Below, piece after piece: positions 41,752-50,506 of a stretch of 64,000 bases of DNA. Made by a program: the position numbers and the translations under genes. The stretch's first letter is position 1. Every line of letters starts with the position of its first letter. The notes below the pieces were generated by a model, which was not told the DNA's origin, ran no database searches, and saw nothing but the letters and a program-made list of their open reading frames with translations. Source of the DNA: Knufia peltigerae (Eukaryota > Ascomycota > Eurotiomycetes > Chaetothyriales > Trichomeriaceae); contig JAPDRN010000144.1 in the NCBI GenBank assembly GCA_030247855.1, forward strand, positions 1-64,000, read 5' to 3'.

Positions 41752-41772
41752 CATCCACGCCGTGCGTGGATG
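41752..41772. repeat. REP hairpin CATCCACGC-CGT-GCGTGGATG
   Basis: A perfect 9-bp stem with a 3-nt loop, without a GTAG head. It is flanked by TCTGACAGA and its inverse. Confidence 0.7.
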
Positions 41773-41799
41773 AATCTCTGTCAGATATCGACATTACTC

Positions 41800-41842
41800 T
41801 GGGGTCAGATCCGTTTCCCTACGGAAAACGGATCTGACCCCA
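41800..41842. repeat. Inverted repeat TGGGGTCAGATCCGTTT
   Basis: 17-bp perfect arms (41800-41816 and 41826-41842) around CCCTACGGA. The next pairs can also form with a one-base bulge. From memory, this GGGGTCAGATCC palindrome recurs in Stenotrophomonas genomes. A further palindrome, CGACAGAT...ATCTGTCG, lies near 41861-41882. Confidence 0.85.
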
Positions 41843-41879
41843 TGCCATTCCGACAGATCGCGGAAATCTGTCGAAGGCG

Positions 41880-41973
41880 GGGTGGGTCCGGTCGCGGGGG
41901 CGTGAGCCGCATGGATGCGGCGACCGAGCTTACATGGACGTACTTGCAGCGGCCCCCGCCACCGGACCCACCC
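41880..41973 (-). repeat. Long palindromic repeat, copy 2 (inverted)
   Basis: Arms at 41880-41901 and 41952-41973 (starting GGGTGGGTCCGG) are complementary over 22 bp with one mismatch. The core, read on the minus strand, matches that of copy 1 (GCAAGTACGTCC, GCCGCATCCATGCGGC), while the arm sequences differ. The 625-bp gap 41538-42162 holds only such repeats and the Fur box; I see no gene in it. Confidence 0.9.
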
Positions 41974-42089
41974 GGCCTCCCCTCAGGAATCCAGCTTCGG
42001 CTGTTGCTCCGGCCGTTGCCGTTGCCTCTGCGGGTGCAGGGCGCAGCCTTGCCGGCAAACCCTCCTTGACCGCAGCGGCCCGGGACCCG

Positions 42090-42115
42090 GAGAATTACGA
42101 GATTAATTCTCATTT
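42090..42115 (+). promoter_or_regulatory. Fur-box-like palindrome
   Basis: GAGAATT (42090-42096) and AATTCTC (42105-42111) form an inverted repeat. On the minus strand AATGAGAATTAATCTC closely resembles the Fur consensus. It lies ~50 bp before the start of a reductase gene of a type linked to iron uptake. Confidence 0.65.
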
Positions 42116-42162
42116 GCTGTTGCGCAGGATGCGGGCGGCAGCCTCGACGGCCCTCGATCCCG

Positions 42163-44688
42163 ATGTTCAAGAACGTCTTGTTCCAACTGCACTGGCTGCT
42201 GGGCATCAGCGCTGGTGCCATCCTGGCCGTGATGGGCCTGAGCGGTGCAGTCCTGTCGTTCGAGGATGAACTGCTGCGCGCGGCCAATCCCGGCTTCGCC
42301 GAGATCGCCGAGCATCATGCCGACAACCAGCAGCCGCTCGCCTTGAGCGAGCTGGTGCCGTTGCTGCAGGCAGATAGCGAGCGGTCGCTGCAGCGCCTGC
42401 GGGTGGATGCCAGCGGCCAGCGGCCATCGGTGGCACGCTTTGCCGGCGGCAAGGACCACTGGGTCTATTTCGACCCCTACAGCGGCGCGCGCTTCAGCGC
42501 GCTGCGTGGACAGGCTTTCTTCGATTTCGTCGAGGACCTGCACCGCCATATGGTTGCCGGAGAGCGTGGCTCGTGGATTACCGGCAGCTGCGCGATCGCC
42601 CTGCTGTTCTTCACCCTGTCCGGGTTGTACCTGCGCTGGCCGCGCCGCTGGTGGCACTGGCGCAGCTGGCTGGCAGTGGAGTGGGCGCGCAAGGGTCGCG
42701 GCTTCCTGTGGAGTCTGCATTCGGTGATCGGCACCTGGGTGCTGCTGATCTACCTGATGAGCGCGCTGACCGGGTTGTGGTGGTCGTTCGACTGGTATCG
42801 CAACGGGCTGAACCAGCTGCTGGGTGTGGCGCCCACCGCCAAGCACAAACTCGCCACGGATCGTCCCCTGGATCTGCGCAATGTCGAGGCCACGTTGTAT
42901 GCGCTGCCCGGCGTGCGCCAGGGCTTCATCGACCTGCGGCTGCCGGAGAAGCCCGGCCAAGCACTCAACGTGCGGGTGATGTCGGCTGATCCCGCGCAGC
43001 GCGGCGGCCATCATGACCGTGCACATGACCTGCTGCAGCTCGACCCGGCCACCGGCGCGGTTCTCGACGCGCGCCCCTACGCGCGCCAGGGGGCTGGCGG
43101 CCAGCTCACCACCAGCATGTTCGCCTTGCACTCGGGCAGCTTCTTCGGCATGCCCGGACGTATCGTGGTGATGCTCAGCAGCCTGGGCATGTGCCTGTTC
43201 TTCATCACCGGTTGGCTGTTGTACCTGGACCGCCGCCGCGGCCAGCGCGCCGCGCGCGCGCTGCGGCAGACCGTTCCGGCAGCGGCACTCCGCGCCGGGG
43301 ACACACCGTGGCTGGTGGTGCATGCCAGCCAGAGCGGCCTGGCCGAACAGTTGGCCTGGCGTGCGGCGGCACAGCTGCAGGCGGCCGGCGACGGGGTGCA
43401 GGTACTGCCGCTTGCGCGTGTGACTGCCTCGCAGCTGCAGGCCACCACCCAAGCGCTGCTGGTACTCAGCACCTTCGGTGATGGCGAACCACCGGACAAT
43501 GCACGGCGCAGCGCACGCCAGTTGCTGGCACAGCATCCGGACCTTTCCGGGCTGCGTTACGGCATGCTCGCGCTGGGTGACCACCAGTACGCGCAGTTCT
43601 GCGGGTTCGGCTTGCAGGTGGACGACTGGCTGGCCCGCGCGGGCGCGCAGCCGTTGTTCGCACGCATCGACGTCGATGCTGCTTCGGTGGTGGCGCTGCG
43701 CCAATGGCAGCTGCAGTTGGCTGGGCTGACCGGCATCGACACCGATGACAGCGTGCTGCCGGCAGCCACGGTGATGCACGACTGGCGCCTGCTCGGCCGC
43801 ACCCTGCTCAACGCCGGCAGCGTCGGTGGCCCGATCTGGAAGATCCGCCTAGCAGCGCCGGCCGATGTTGATTGGCAGGCCGGCGACATTCTGCACATCG
43901 CACCACGTCACGACGCGCTGCACGTACACGCGGTACTTCGGGCGCATGGTCTGGATCCACTGCAACCGATGCTGATCGACGGTGGCACGAAAACGCTGCT
44001 GGAACTGGCCAGCGAACGCGTGCTGCCCGAACCTGGCAGTGCATTGCAGGTGCAGGATGCAGGCCTATGGTTGTCAGGCCTGCCGTCACTGCCGGGGCGT
44101 GAATATTCCATCGCCTCATGCGCCGTCGATGGCGAGGTGGAACTGGTGGTGCGGCTGGTCCACGACACAGCAGGTCGCGCGGGCCTGGGTTCGGGCTGGC
44201 TGGCCCTGCATGCGCCTACGGGTGGTGCAGTTGCCGCCCGCGTGCATCGCAACCCGGGCTTCCATCGGCGGCCAGGCGCGCCGATGGTGCTGATCGGCAA
44301 CGGCACCGGCATCGCCGGCCTGCGCAGCCTGCTGCGCGAAGCCGCGCATCACGGCGAGCACGGCCATTGGCTGCTGTTCGGCGAGCGTCAGCGCGCGCAC
44401 GATTTCCTGTTCGCCGACGAGATCATCCGGTGGCAGGCTGACGGGCATCTGCTGCGTTTGGATCAGGCCTATTCGCGTGATGTGGACGATGGCAGCTACG
44501 TACAGCATCGACTGCGCGCTGCGACAGATGAACTGCAGGCGTGGTTGGCACGAGGCGCAGTGATCCATGTGTGTGGATCGCTGCACGGCATGGCCGAAGG
44601 CGTGGACCAGGTGCTGCGCGAGGCACTGGGCGATGAAATGGTGGAACTGCTGCTGGAGAGCGGGCGCTACCGGCGCGACGTGTATTGA
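42163..44688 (+). CDS. PepSY-membrane / flavodoxin / FNR-type reductase, probable ferric-siderophore reductase
   Basis: 841 residues in three parts. The N-terminal ~380 form a PepSY-associated membrane domain with four hydrophobic helices (LHWLLGISAGAILAVMGLSGAVLSF, ALLFFTLSGLYLRWP, GTWVLLIYLMSALTGLWW, VVMLSSLGMCLFFITGWLLYL) and conserved histidines (HRHMVAGERG, LHSVIG). A flavodoxin-like domain (~393-525) has VVHASQSGLAEQLA and LSTFGDGEPPDNA. The FAD/NAD domain is seen as REYSIASC and VLIGNGTGIAGLRSLL. Electrons should pass from NADPH through FAD and FMN to a periplasmic or membrane acceptor. The Fur-box-like site upstream supports an iron role. Confidence 0.88.
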   Translation: MFKNVLFQLHWLLGISAGAILAVMGLSGAVLSFEDELLRAANPGFAEIAEHHADNQQPLALSELVPLLQADSERSLQRLRVDASGQRPSVARFAGGKDHWVYFDPYSGARFSALRGQAFFDFVEDLHRHMVAGERGSWITGSCAIALLFFTLSGLYLRWPRRWWHWRSWLAVEWARKGRGFLWSLHSVIGTWVLLIYLMSALTGLWWSFDWYRNGLNQLLGVAPTAKHKLATDRPLDLRNVEATLYALPGVRQGFIDLRLPEKPGQALNVRVMSADPAQRGGHHDRAHDLLQLDPATGAVLDARPYARQGAGGQLTTSMFALHSGSFFGMPGRIVVMLSSLGMCLFFITGWLLYLDRRRGQRAARALRQTVPAAALRAGDTPWLVVHASQSGLAEQLAWRAAAQLQAAGDGVQVLPLARVTASQLQATTQALLVLSTFGDGEPPDNARRSARQLLAQHPDLSGLRYGMLALGDHQYAQFCGFGLQVDDWLARAGAQPLFARIDVDAASVVALRQWQLQLAGLTGIDTDDSVLPAATVMHDWRLLGRTLLNAGSVGGPIWKIRLAAPADVDWQAGDILHIAPRHDALHVHAVLRAHGLDPLQPMLIDGGTKTLLELASERVLPEPGSALQVQDAGLWLSGLPSLPGREYSIASCAVDGEVELVVRLVHDTAGRAGLGSGWLALHAPTGGAVAARVHRNPGFHRRPGAPMVLIGNGTGIAGLRSLLREAAHHGEHGHWLLFGERQRAHDFLFADEIIRWQADGHLLRLDQAYSRDVDDGSYVQHRLRAATDELQAWLARGAVIHVCGSLHGMAEGVDQVLREALGDEMVELLLESGRYRRDVY

Positions 44689-44695
44689 GTCCGTT

Positions 44696-44759
44696 CGCCG
44701 GGCATGGCCCGGCGCTACCCATCATGGGTTTCAACGGTAGCGCCGGGCCATGCCCGGCG
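44696..44759. repeat. Two SMAG repeats, inverted pair
   Basis: CGCCGGGC-ATG-GCCCGGCG-CTAC (44696-44718) and GTAG-CGCCGGGC-CAT-GCCCGGCG (44737-44759). They face each other and can form one long hairpin between two convergent genes. Confidence 0.9.
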
Positions 44760-44774
44760 AAGGCGATCAGGCCA

Positions 44775-47312
44775 TCACGCCGCCGACCGCGCCCGGCGCT
44801 CGGGCTGTAGTCGGAACGCTGCCACCGCTTCGGCCAGCGCGCGCACCTGGGTCTGCATCTGCGCAGTCGACGCGCCAGCCTCTTCCACCAGGCTCGCATT
44901 GCGCTGCGTGCTGGCCTCCATCTGTACGACGGTCTGGTTTACCTGGGCAATGCCTGCATGCTGTTCGTGCGAGGCACTGCGGATACCGGCCAGCAGACCG
45001 GCCAACTGCTGCACGCTGCTGACGATCTCGTCCATCGTGGTGCCCGCCTGCTCGGCCTGCATACTGCCCTGGCCTACCCGCGCCATCGAATCCTCGATCA
45101 GTTCCTTGATCTGCTTGGCCGCGTCCGCACTGCGCTGGGCCAGCAAGCGGACTTCGGCCGCCACCACCGCGAAGCTGCGACCCTGCTCGCCTGCACGCGC
45201 CGCCTCCACTGCCGCGTTGAGGGCCAGGATATTGGTCTGGAAGGCGATGCCATCGATCAGCTGGATGATGTCGCCGATGCGCCGCGACGACGCGCTGATG
45301 CCGTGCATGGTCGCCACCACCTGGCCGACCGCAGCGCCGCCGCGCTCGGCAACCTTGGCGGCATCGCGCACCAGTCCGTCAGCACGCCCCGCGGCGTCGG
45401 CATTGCGGCCGACGGTGTCAGTCAGCTCATGCATCGATGCCGCGGTTTCCTCCAGGTTGGCCGCCTGTTGCTCGGTGCGGTGGGACAGATCGTGATGGCC
45501 GGCAACGATCTCGCCCACGCCCACATCCAGGCGGACCGTGGCCTGCTGGATACGGGTGACGATGTGGCCCAGCTGCGCGACGGTGGCGTTGGCATCGTCA
45601 CGCATGCGGGCGAACACGCCCTGCAGGTCGCCCTCCAGGCGCACGCTCAGGTCGCCGCGTGCCAGTGCGGCCAGCAGCGCCTGCAGATCGCTGAGGTTGG
45701 TCTCGAAGGTGGACAGCAGGCGGTTGATGCTGGTCGACAGCGTGCGCACGAAGCCCTGCTTGCCCTCCAGCGCGATGCGCCCCTGCAGCTCGCCATGCGC
45801 CGCCGCGTCGACCAATGCCGCCACTTCGGTTTCCAGCAGTGTCTCCAGCGCGCGGCTGCGCCATTCCACTGCCACGCCGAGGAAGTGGTCGCCCTCGACG
45901 ATGGCGTTGGCGATCAGCTGATAGCGGGTGCCGGCGTGGCCGATTTCGCGCTCTTCGCGCTGACGGGCACCAATCAGCCCCGCCAGTGCCGGGTGCAGGC
46001 GGACCGCGTCGCTGCCAAGCAACGTCTCTGCAGGAAGATCCAGCAGCTGCAGCAGCGCTGGATTGGCGTAGGCCACCTGCCCTTCCGCGTCGACCACCAT
46101 CAAGCCGGTCTGCGCGCTGTCCAGCGCCTGCCGCACGCGCGTGTTGCCGCGCGCAACCGCGCGTTCGGTCTCGGTGCGCGCACGCAGGCGTTGCTGCATG
46201 TCGACCAGGCGCTGCGCGAGCTGGCCGATCTCATCATTGGCGTTGTGCACGCGCAGCGTGGTGTCGAGCCGGTCATCGGCGATATCGCCTGCAAAGCGCA
46301 GGGTGTCCTGGATCGGTCGACGCACCGCGCGCACCACCAGCACCAGACTTGTGATCAGCACACCGGCCACCAGCAGCAGGGTGGCCACGAACAGCACGCT
46401 GGCCATCCTTGCACCCGATCGTTGGCGCAGTTGTGCCTGTTCCAATGCCGCGACCTGGGCCTGCTGGAACGCGGCCAGTGCCGGGCCGACGGCCGCCGCG
46501 GTCTCGAGCAGCGACTGCGCCTCCACGTCCAGGCCGACGCGCGCGGCGGTATAGCCCAGCAACGCGGCCTGGTAGGCTTCCATGCCATTGCGTATGCGGT
46601 CCTGCACCTCGGCGGGCAGGCCGGCCAATGCCAGGTCGAAGGGCAGCTTTTCTTCGCTGGCACGATCGGCGTGGGTGGAATCGCCATCGAGCAGCAGCAA
46701 CGCTTCCTGGCGCCGCATCCGCTGCACATGCAGGGACATCGCAGGGCGCTCCAGCGCATCCACCTGCGCCTGCAGCGCGTCGGCCGCCTGCTGCAGCTGC
46801 GCGGCCAGGCCGGCGTCGCCGCGCCCCATCTCATCCACCCGCTCGAACAATGCGGCGATGCCCTGTGAGAAGGCATCGACCGCCTCGGCCATCGCCTGCA
46901 GCGCCTTGCGCCGACCCGCATCCATCGGCATGCCACGCAAGGCCTGCAGGTCCTGCTTCAACATCTGCTGCGTGGCCAGCAACTGGCTACGGTCTGCATC
47001 ATCGAAACTGCGCGCATACTGGGTCTGCAGGCGCCGGGCCTCGGCCACCCGCGCTGCCAGCGAAGCAACGCGGTCACTGCCGTGCTGGTAGCTGGCCTGG
47101 TCACGGGCCGCCTGCGTGCTCGCATGGCTGGTCCAGGCGTGGACGGCGGCGATGGTCACCAGGCCCAGGCTGCAGACCAACAAAGTCGCCTTGAGCTTGT
47201 CGGCAACGCTGAGCCGATGTGGCTGCAGCCAGCGCAGCAGGCCAGGCAAACGGGAACGCAACCCGACAACGCGGCTACGCAGGGACCGAAGGTGGGAAAC
47301 GACGGCCGACAT
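44775..47312 (-). CDS. Methyl-accepting chemotaxis protein with PAS domain
   Basis: 845 residues from the ATG at 47310-47312. Helix 1 is LLVCSLGLVTIAAVHAW (~43-59). A long periplasmic helical sensor (~60-310) is followed by helix 2 (VLFVATLLLVAGVLITSLVLVV) and HAMP. A PAS domain (ALDSAQTGLMVVDAEGQVAYANPALL) stands before the signalling hairpin, whose tip reads EAARAGEQGRSFAVVAAEVRLLAQRSADAA. No CheR-binding pentapeptide at the C-terminus (it ends RRARSAA), so adaptation may need other receptors. The promoter is of the flagellar sigma-28 type. The ligand is unknown. Confidence 0.95.
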   Translation of the reverse strand: MSAVVSHLRSLRSRVVGLRSRLPGLLRWLQPHRLSVADKLKATLLVCSLGLVTIAAVHAWTSHASTQAARDQASYQHGSDRVASLAARVAEARRLQTQYARSFDDADRSQLLATQQMLKQDLQALRGMPMDAGRRKALQAMAEAVDAFSQGIAALFERVDEMGRGDAGLAAQLQQAADALQAQVDALERPAMSLHVQRMRRQEALLLLDGDSTHADRASEEKLPFDLALAGLPAEVQDRIRNGMEAYQAALLGYTAARVGLDVEAQSLLETAAAVGPALAAFQQAQVAALEQAQLRQRSGARMASVLFVATLLLVAGVLITSLVLVVRAVRRPIQDTLRFAGDIADDRLDTTLRVHNANDEIGQLAQRLVDMQQRLRARTETERAVARGNTRVRQALDSAQTGLMVVDAEGQVAYANPALLQLLDLPAETLLGSDAVRLHPALAGLIGARQREEREIGHAGTRYQLIANAIVEGDHFLGVAVEWRSRALETLLETEVAALVDAAAHGELQGRIALEGKQGFVRTLSTSINRLLSTFETNLSDLQALLAALARGDLSVRLEGDLQGVFARMRDDANATVAQLGHIVTRIQQATVRLDVGVGEIVAGHHDLSHRTEQQAANLEETAASMHELTDTVGRNADAAGRADGLVRDAAKVAERGGAAVGQVVATMHGISASSRRIGDIIQLIDGIAFQTNILALNAAVEAARAGEQGRSFAVVAAEVRLLAQRSADAAKQIKELIEDSMARVGQGSMQAEQAGTTMDEIVSSVQQLAGLLAGIRSASHEQHAGIAQVNQTVVQMEASTQRNASLVEEAGASTAQMQTQVRALAEAVAAFRLQPERRARSAA

Positions 47313-47340
47313 GACAGACTCCAGGCGGAAGGACGCACCT

Positions 47341-47367
47341 GTATCGACCGGTCGCAGAGGAACTTTA
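47341..47367 (-). promoter_or_regulatory. Sigma-28 (FliA) promoter of the chemoreceptor gene
   Basis: On the minus strand TAAAGTTC (47367-47360), 11 bp, then GTCGATAC (47348-47341), against the consensus TAAAGTTT-N11-GCCGATAA. It ends 29 bp before the start codon. Confidence 0.85.
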
Positions 47368-47514
47368 GCTCCGGGCTGAATCCGGCCCCGAGCGGCGGGC
47401 AGTTGTCGCTGTTGTACCGGCCGTAGGCGACCGGGGGATGACACCGGCGGGATGCGCTTGACCTCAACCCCGGTTGCGGTATCACAGTGGAGGCCCCTGC
47501 CCGTGGTGCCTGCC

Positions 47515-48348
47515 ATGTCCATCGACGTCCCCCGCTACCTGCAGCGCCTGCAGCTGGATGCCCGGCCTCCGCTCACCCTGGCCGGGCTGACCCTGCTGCA
47601 GCAGCGCCACAACGCCCTGCTGCCGTTCGAGACCCTGACCAGCCTGCTGCGCGACGCGGTGGCGATCGACCTGGACAGCGTCCAGCACAAGCTGCTGCAC
47701 GCGCAGCGCGGCGGTTACTGCTTCGAACTCAATGGCGCGTTCCTGGCGCTGCTGCAGGCCTTGGGCTTCGATGCGCAGCCGCTGAGCGCACGGGTGCTGC
47801 TGTCGGCTGTCGATGGCGAACTGACCGCGCGTACGCACCTGCTCCTTCGGGTGCGTCTGCAGGACGAGGAATGGCTGGTCGATACCGGCTTCGGCAGCCT
47901 GACCCCGACCGTACCGCTGCGCCTGCACGAGACCGCAGTGCAGGACACACCGCACGAGCGTTACCGCGTGCGGACGCTGGATGATGGCGACTTCATGCTC
48001 GCCGCCAAGGCGGGGGATGACTGGCGGGCACTGTACCGCTTCGACCTGCAGCCACCGGCGCCGATCGACAACGAGGTAGGCAACTGGTACGTGTGCACGC
48101 ATCCGCAGTCGAGCTTTCCCGGCCAGCTGCGTGCATCACTGACCGGGCCGGATTGGCGACGCACCATCGGCAGCGGCAACTACACCGAATATCGCCCGGG
48201 CCAGGTACCGGCCAAACGCCCGCTGCGCGATGTGCAGGACGTGCGCGAGGTGCTGCAGCAGGCCTTCGGCATGCGCCTTCCGGACGATCCGCGATTGGAT
48301 CCGGCCATCGCCGACTGGCTGCAGCGATCGCGCGCCGCGTCCGTGTAG
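47515..48348 (+). CDS. nat: Arylamine N-acetyltransferase
   Basis: 277 residues from ATG 47515 (MSIDVPRYLQRLQLDA). The catalytic triad is C69 in RGGYCFELNG, H108 in ARTHLLL and D123 in LVDTGFGS, all in the order of the NAT family. The LPFETLTSLL segment near the N-terminus is also typical. The enzyme transfers acetyl from acetyl-CoA to arylamines and hydrazines. Length is standard (~280). It is divergent from the chemoreceptor; no linked metabolic genes suggest a native substrate. Confidence 0.94.
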   Translation: MSIDVPRYLQRLQLDARPPLTLAGLTLLQQRHNALLPFETLTSLLRDAVAIDLDSVQHKLLHAQRGGYCFELNGAFLALLQALGFDAQPLSARVLLSAVDGELTARTHLLLRVRLQDEEWLVDTGFGSLTPTVPLRLHETAVQDTPHERYRVRTLDDGDFMLAAKAGDDWRALYRFDLQPPAPIDNEVGNWYVCTHPQSSFPGQLRASLTGPDWRRTIGSGNYTEYRPGQVPAKRPLRDVQDVREVLQQAFGMRLPDDPRLDPAIADWLQRSRAASV

Positions 48349-48394
48349 CGCCACGCGATGTTCGGCTGCTGACTCAGGGCTATGGGGTGACGGG

Positions 48395-48737
48395 TGCCTG
48401 CAGGCAATCCGGTTGCCCTCGCTGTCGCGGATCTCGGCCACCCGCCAGCCAGCGGCCACGGCCGGGCCGAAGCACAGCACCGCGCCGGCCTGCAGGGCAC
48501 GCTGCACGCTCCGATCCAGATCGTCCACGCCCAGGCAGATGCGCGGGCCGTGCTCCGACGGTACGTAGTCGGCGCCGTGCTGGCACCTGCGGCGTCGTCG
48601 TTGAACGACAGGTAGGCCATCCGGCAGTCATGCACGTGGATCGGCGTATCGATATCCACCTGCAGCCGTTACCGGTAGAACGCCATGGCACGCTCCAGGT
48701 CGGCAACGGAAACTTCAACGTGCAGGATGGGATTCAT
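48395..48737 (-). pseudogene. Broken VOC (glyoxalase/bleomycin-resistance-like) gene
   Basis: An ATG at 48735-48737 opens with NPILHVEVSVADLERAMAFYR, a typical VOC start. Codon 23 is a TAA stop (48669-48671). The same frame continues with VDIDTPIHVHDCRMAYLSFNDDA to about 48600. The remaining VOC sequence (GADYVPSEHGPRICLGVDDLDR, then WRVAEIRDSEGNRIACRHP) is in another frame, so there is also a frameshift near 48575-48600. No normal stop follows at the C-terminus. The gene is therefore disabled by at least two lesions, unless both are sequencing errors. Confidence 0.85.
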
Positions 48738-48850
48738 GGTGATCAGGCTTGGCGTGCAGGCGGATGAAACACAGGATCGCAGCTCTGCACACCACACGAT
48801 ATGGCGGCAGCTGGCATGCTGGGCAGCCCGACACCGAGCTGGAACCGCGC

Positions 48851-49567
48851 ATGTCCCTGGCCACTCACCGTCATGCGTTGGCCCCGCTGGGCTTCCTGCG
48901 CGTTGCCATCAACCTCGGCAACCCGGTGCTGGCCCAGGGCGACGCCAATGCACCACGCGGGCCGTCGGTGGATCTGGCCACCGCACTGGCACAGCGGCTT
49001 GGTGTGCACGTCCGCTTCAGTTGCCATGACGCGGCCGCATCGGTGGTGGCAGCAGCGAGCGACGATGCGTGGGACCTGGCCTTCCTGGCGGTGGACCCGG
49101 CACGCGCTGACCGCATTGCCTTCAGTGCACCGTATGTGGAAATCGAAGGAACCTACCTGGTGCGCAATGACAGCCCAGCACGGCAGGTTGCAGATCTCGA
49201 TCACGACGGGCTGCGCATCGCGGTGGGCCGCGGCGCCGCCTACGATCTGTTCCTCAGCCGTGAACTGCGACAGGCAACGATTGAACGCGCCGATACCTCG
49301 GCCGCCGCCATCACCCTGTTCGACCAGCAGCGGCTGGATGCAGCGGCCGGCGTACGCCAACCCCTGCAGGCCTGGGCACAGGTGCATCCCGGCCATCGCG
49401 TGCTGGCAGATCGCTTCACCGTGATCCAGCAGGCGGTCGCAGCGCCCGTTGCTCGACCCGCAGCGGCGTTGCAGGCACTGTTCGCGGAAGTGGAAGCCAT
49501 CAAGGCCGGGCCGCTGCTGGGCGAGGCCTTCGCACGTGCCGGGCAGGCGGTCACGCTGGTGCGCTGA
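48851..49567 (+). CDS. Family-3 solute-binding-like protein without signal peptide
   Basis: 238 residues from ATG 48851. The fold pattern is that of periplasmic binding protein family 3 (amino-acid type): LRVAINLGNPVLA, GPSVDLATALAQRLGVHVRF, WDLAFLAVDPARADRIAFSAPYVEIEGTYLV and GLRIAVGRGAAYDLFLSREL. No signal peptide is seen at this or any upstream start, so it would stay in the cytosol. No ABC permease or ATPase genes lie nearby. It may be an intracellular sensor or a decayed transporter component. The next gene is a convergent LysR regulator. Confidence 0.8.
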   Translation: MSLATHRHALAPLGFLRVAINLGNPVLAQGDANAPRGPSVDLATALAQRLGVHVRFSCHDAAASVVAAASDDAWDLAFLAVDPARADRIAFSAPYVEIEGTYLVRNDSPARQVADLDHDGLRIAVGRGAAYDLFLSRELRQATIERADTSAAAITLFDQQRLDAAAGVRQPLQAWAQVHPGHRVLADRFTVIQQAVAAPVARPAAALQALFAEVEAIKAGPLLGEAFARAGQAVTLVR

Positions 49568-49599
49568 CGCACACTCCCCGTCACTACGCTCGCCTGGCG

Positions 49600-50502
49600 C
49601 TATCCCGCGTCGGCGGCCTGCATGTGCCGCACATGCTCGGCCGCCTGCGCATGCAGCCATTCGCGGAAGGCCAGGAAACCACGGTGGCGTACCGAGCGCT
49701 GCGGGTACACCAGCCAATGCGGCCATGCGGTTTTCAGGCGCAGGTCCGACAACGCAACCAACTGGCCGGAATCCAGCAGCAGCCGCGCCCGCGTGACCCG
49801 CCCCAGTGCAACACCGACGCCGTCCAGCGCAGCGCGATGGTGGGCTTCGGAATCATCCAGCACCGCCACGAACCGCGCCGGTGGGCGCTGCCCGGTCAGC
49901 GCGAACCATGCGCCCCACGCGCCGTCAGGGTCTCCCAGCAGCGGCCACTGCGCCAACGGTAGGTGGCCGATGCCACCCATGCGCTCGATCAGTGCCGGGC
50001 TGGCCATCGGCAGCAGCCATTCGTCGAACAACGGTTCCACCACCAGTCCCGGCCATTGTCCGCTGCCCAGCCGCAGGGCTGCATCGAACTGCAGTTGCCG
50101 GTCGAAGTCGATCAGCCGCTCGCTCGACTGCAGATTGATTTCGATCTGTGGATGCGCGGCCACGAAGTTGCCCAGTCGTGGCACCAGCCATGCGCTGGCC
50201 ATCGACGGCACGGCGCTGAGGGTAAGTACATGCTCTGGCCTCGCGGCGTACGGCTGGAAGGCTTCATTGATCGCATCCAGATGGGGCCCGACCTGATCCA
50301 GCAGGCGCTGTCCCTCCAGGGTCAAGGCCACACCGCGTGCCTGCCGGATCAGCAGCGGCTGGCCCAGGCGTTCCTCGAGCTGGCGCATCTGATGGCTGAG
50401 CGCACTGACCGTCAGGTTCATCGACGCGGCGGCGCGGGACAGGTTGCCCAGGCGTGCGGCAGCGACGAAGTCCTGCAGGGCATGCAGCGGGGGGCGGGAC
50501 AT
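49600..50502 (-). CDS. LysR-family transcriptional regulator (GcvA-like)
   Basis: 300 residues. The HTH (~7-64) is LHALQDFVAAARLGNLSRAAASMNLTVSALSHQMRQLEERLG. The effector domain has the GcvA-type pattern (LSAVPSMASAWLVPRLGNFVAAHP, AALRLGSGQWPGL). It is divergent from a small 64-residue gene at 50602; a T-N11-A palindrome sits five bases upstream of its own start. It probably controls itself and the small gene. Confidence 0.92.
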   Translation of the reverse strand: MSRPPLHALQDFVAAARLGNLSRAAASMNLTVSALSHQMRQLEERLGQPLLIRQARGVALTLEGQRLLDQVGPHLDAINEAFQPYAARPEHVLTLSAVPSMASAWLVPRLGNFVAAHPQIEINLQSSERLIDFDRQLQFDAALRLGSGQWPGLVVEPLFDEWLLPMASPALIERMGGIGHLPLAQWPLLGDPDGAWGAWFALTGQRPPARFVAVLDDSEAHHRAALDGVGVALGRVTRARLLLDSGQLVALSDLRLKTAWPHWLVYPQRSVRHRGFLAFREWLHAQAAEHVRHMQAADAG

Positions 50503-50506
50503 AAGT

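Noticed and set aside
48749..48851. Upstream start for the solute-binding-like gene that might add a signal peptide
   Set aside because: The in-frame extension is charged, has no hydrophobic core and would overlap the broken VOC gene's start.
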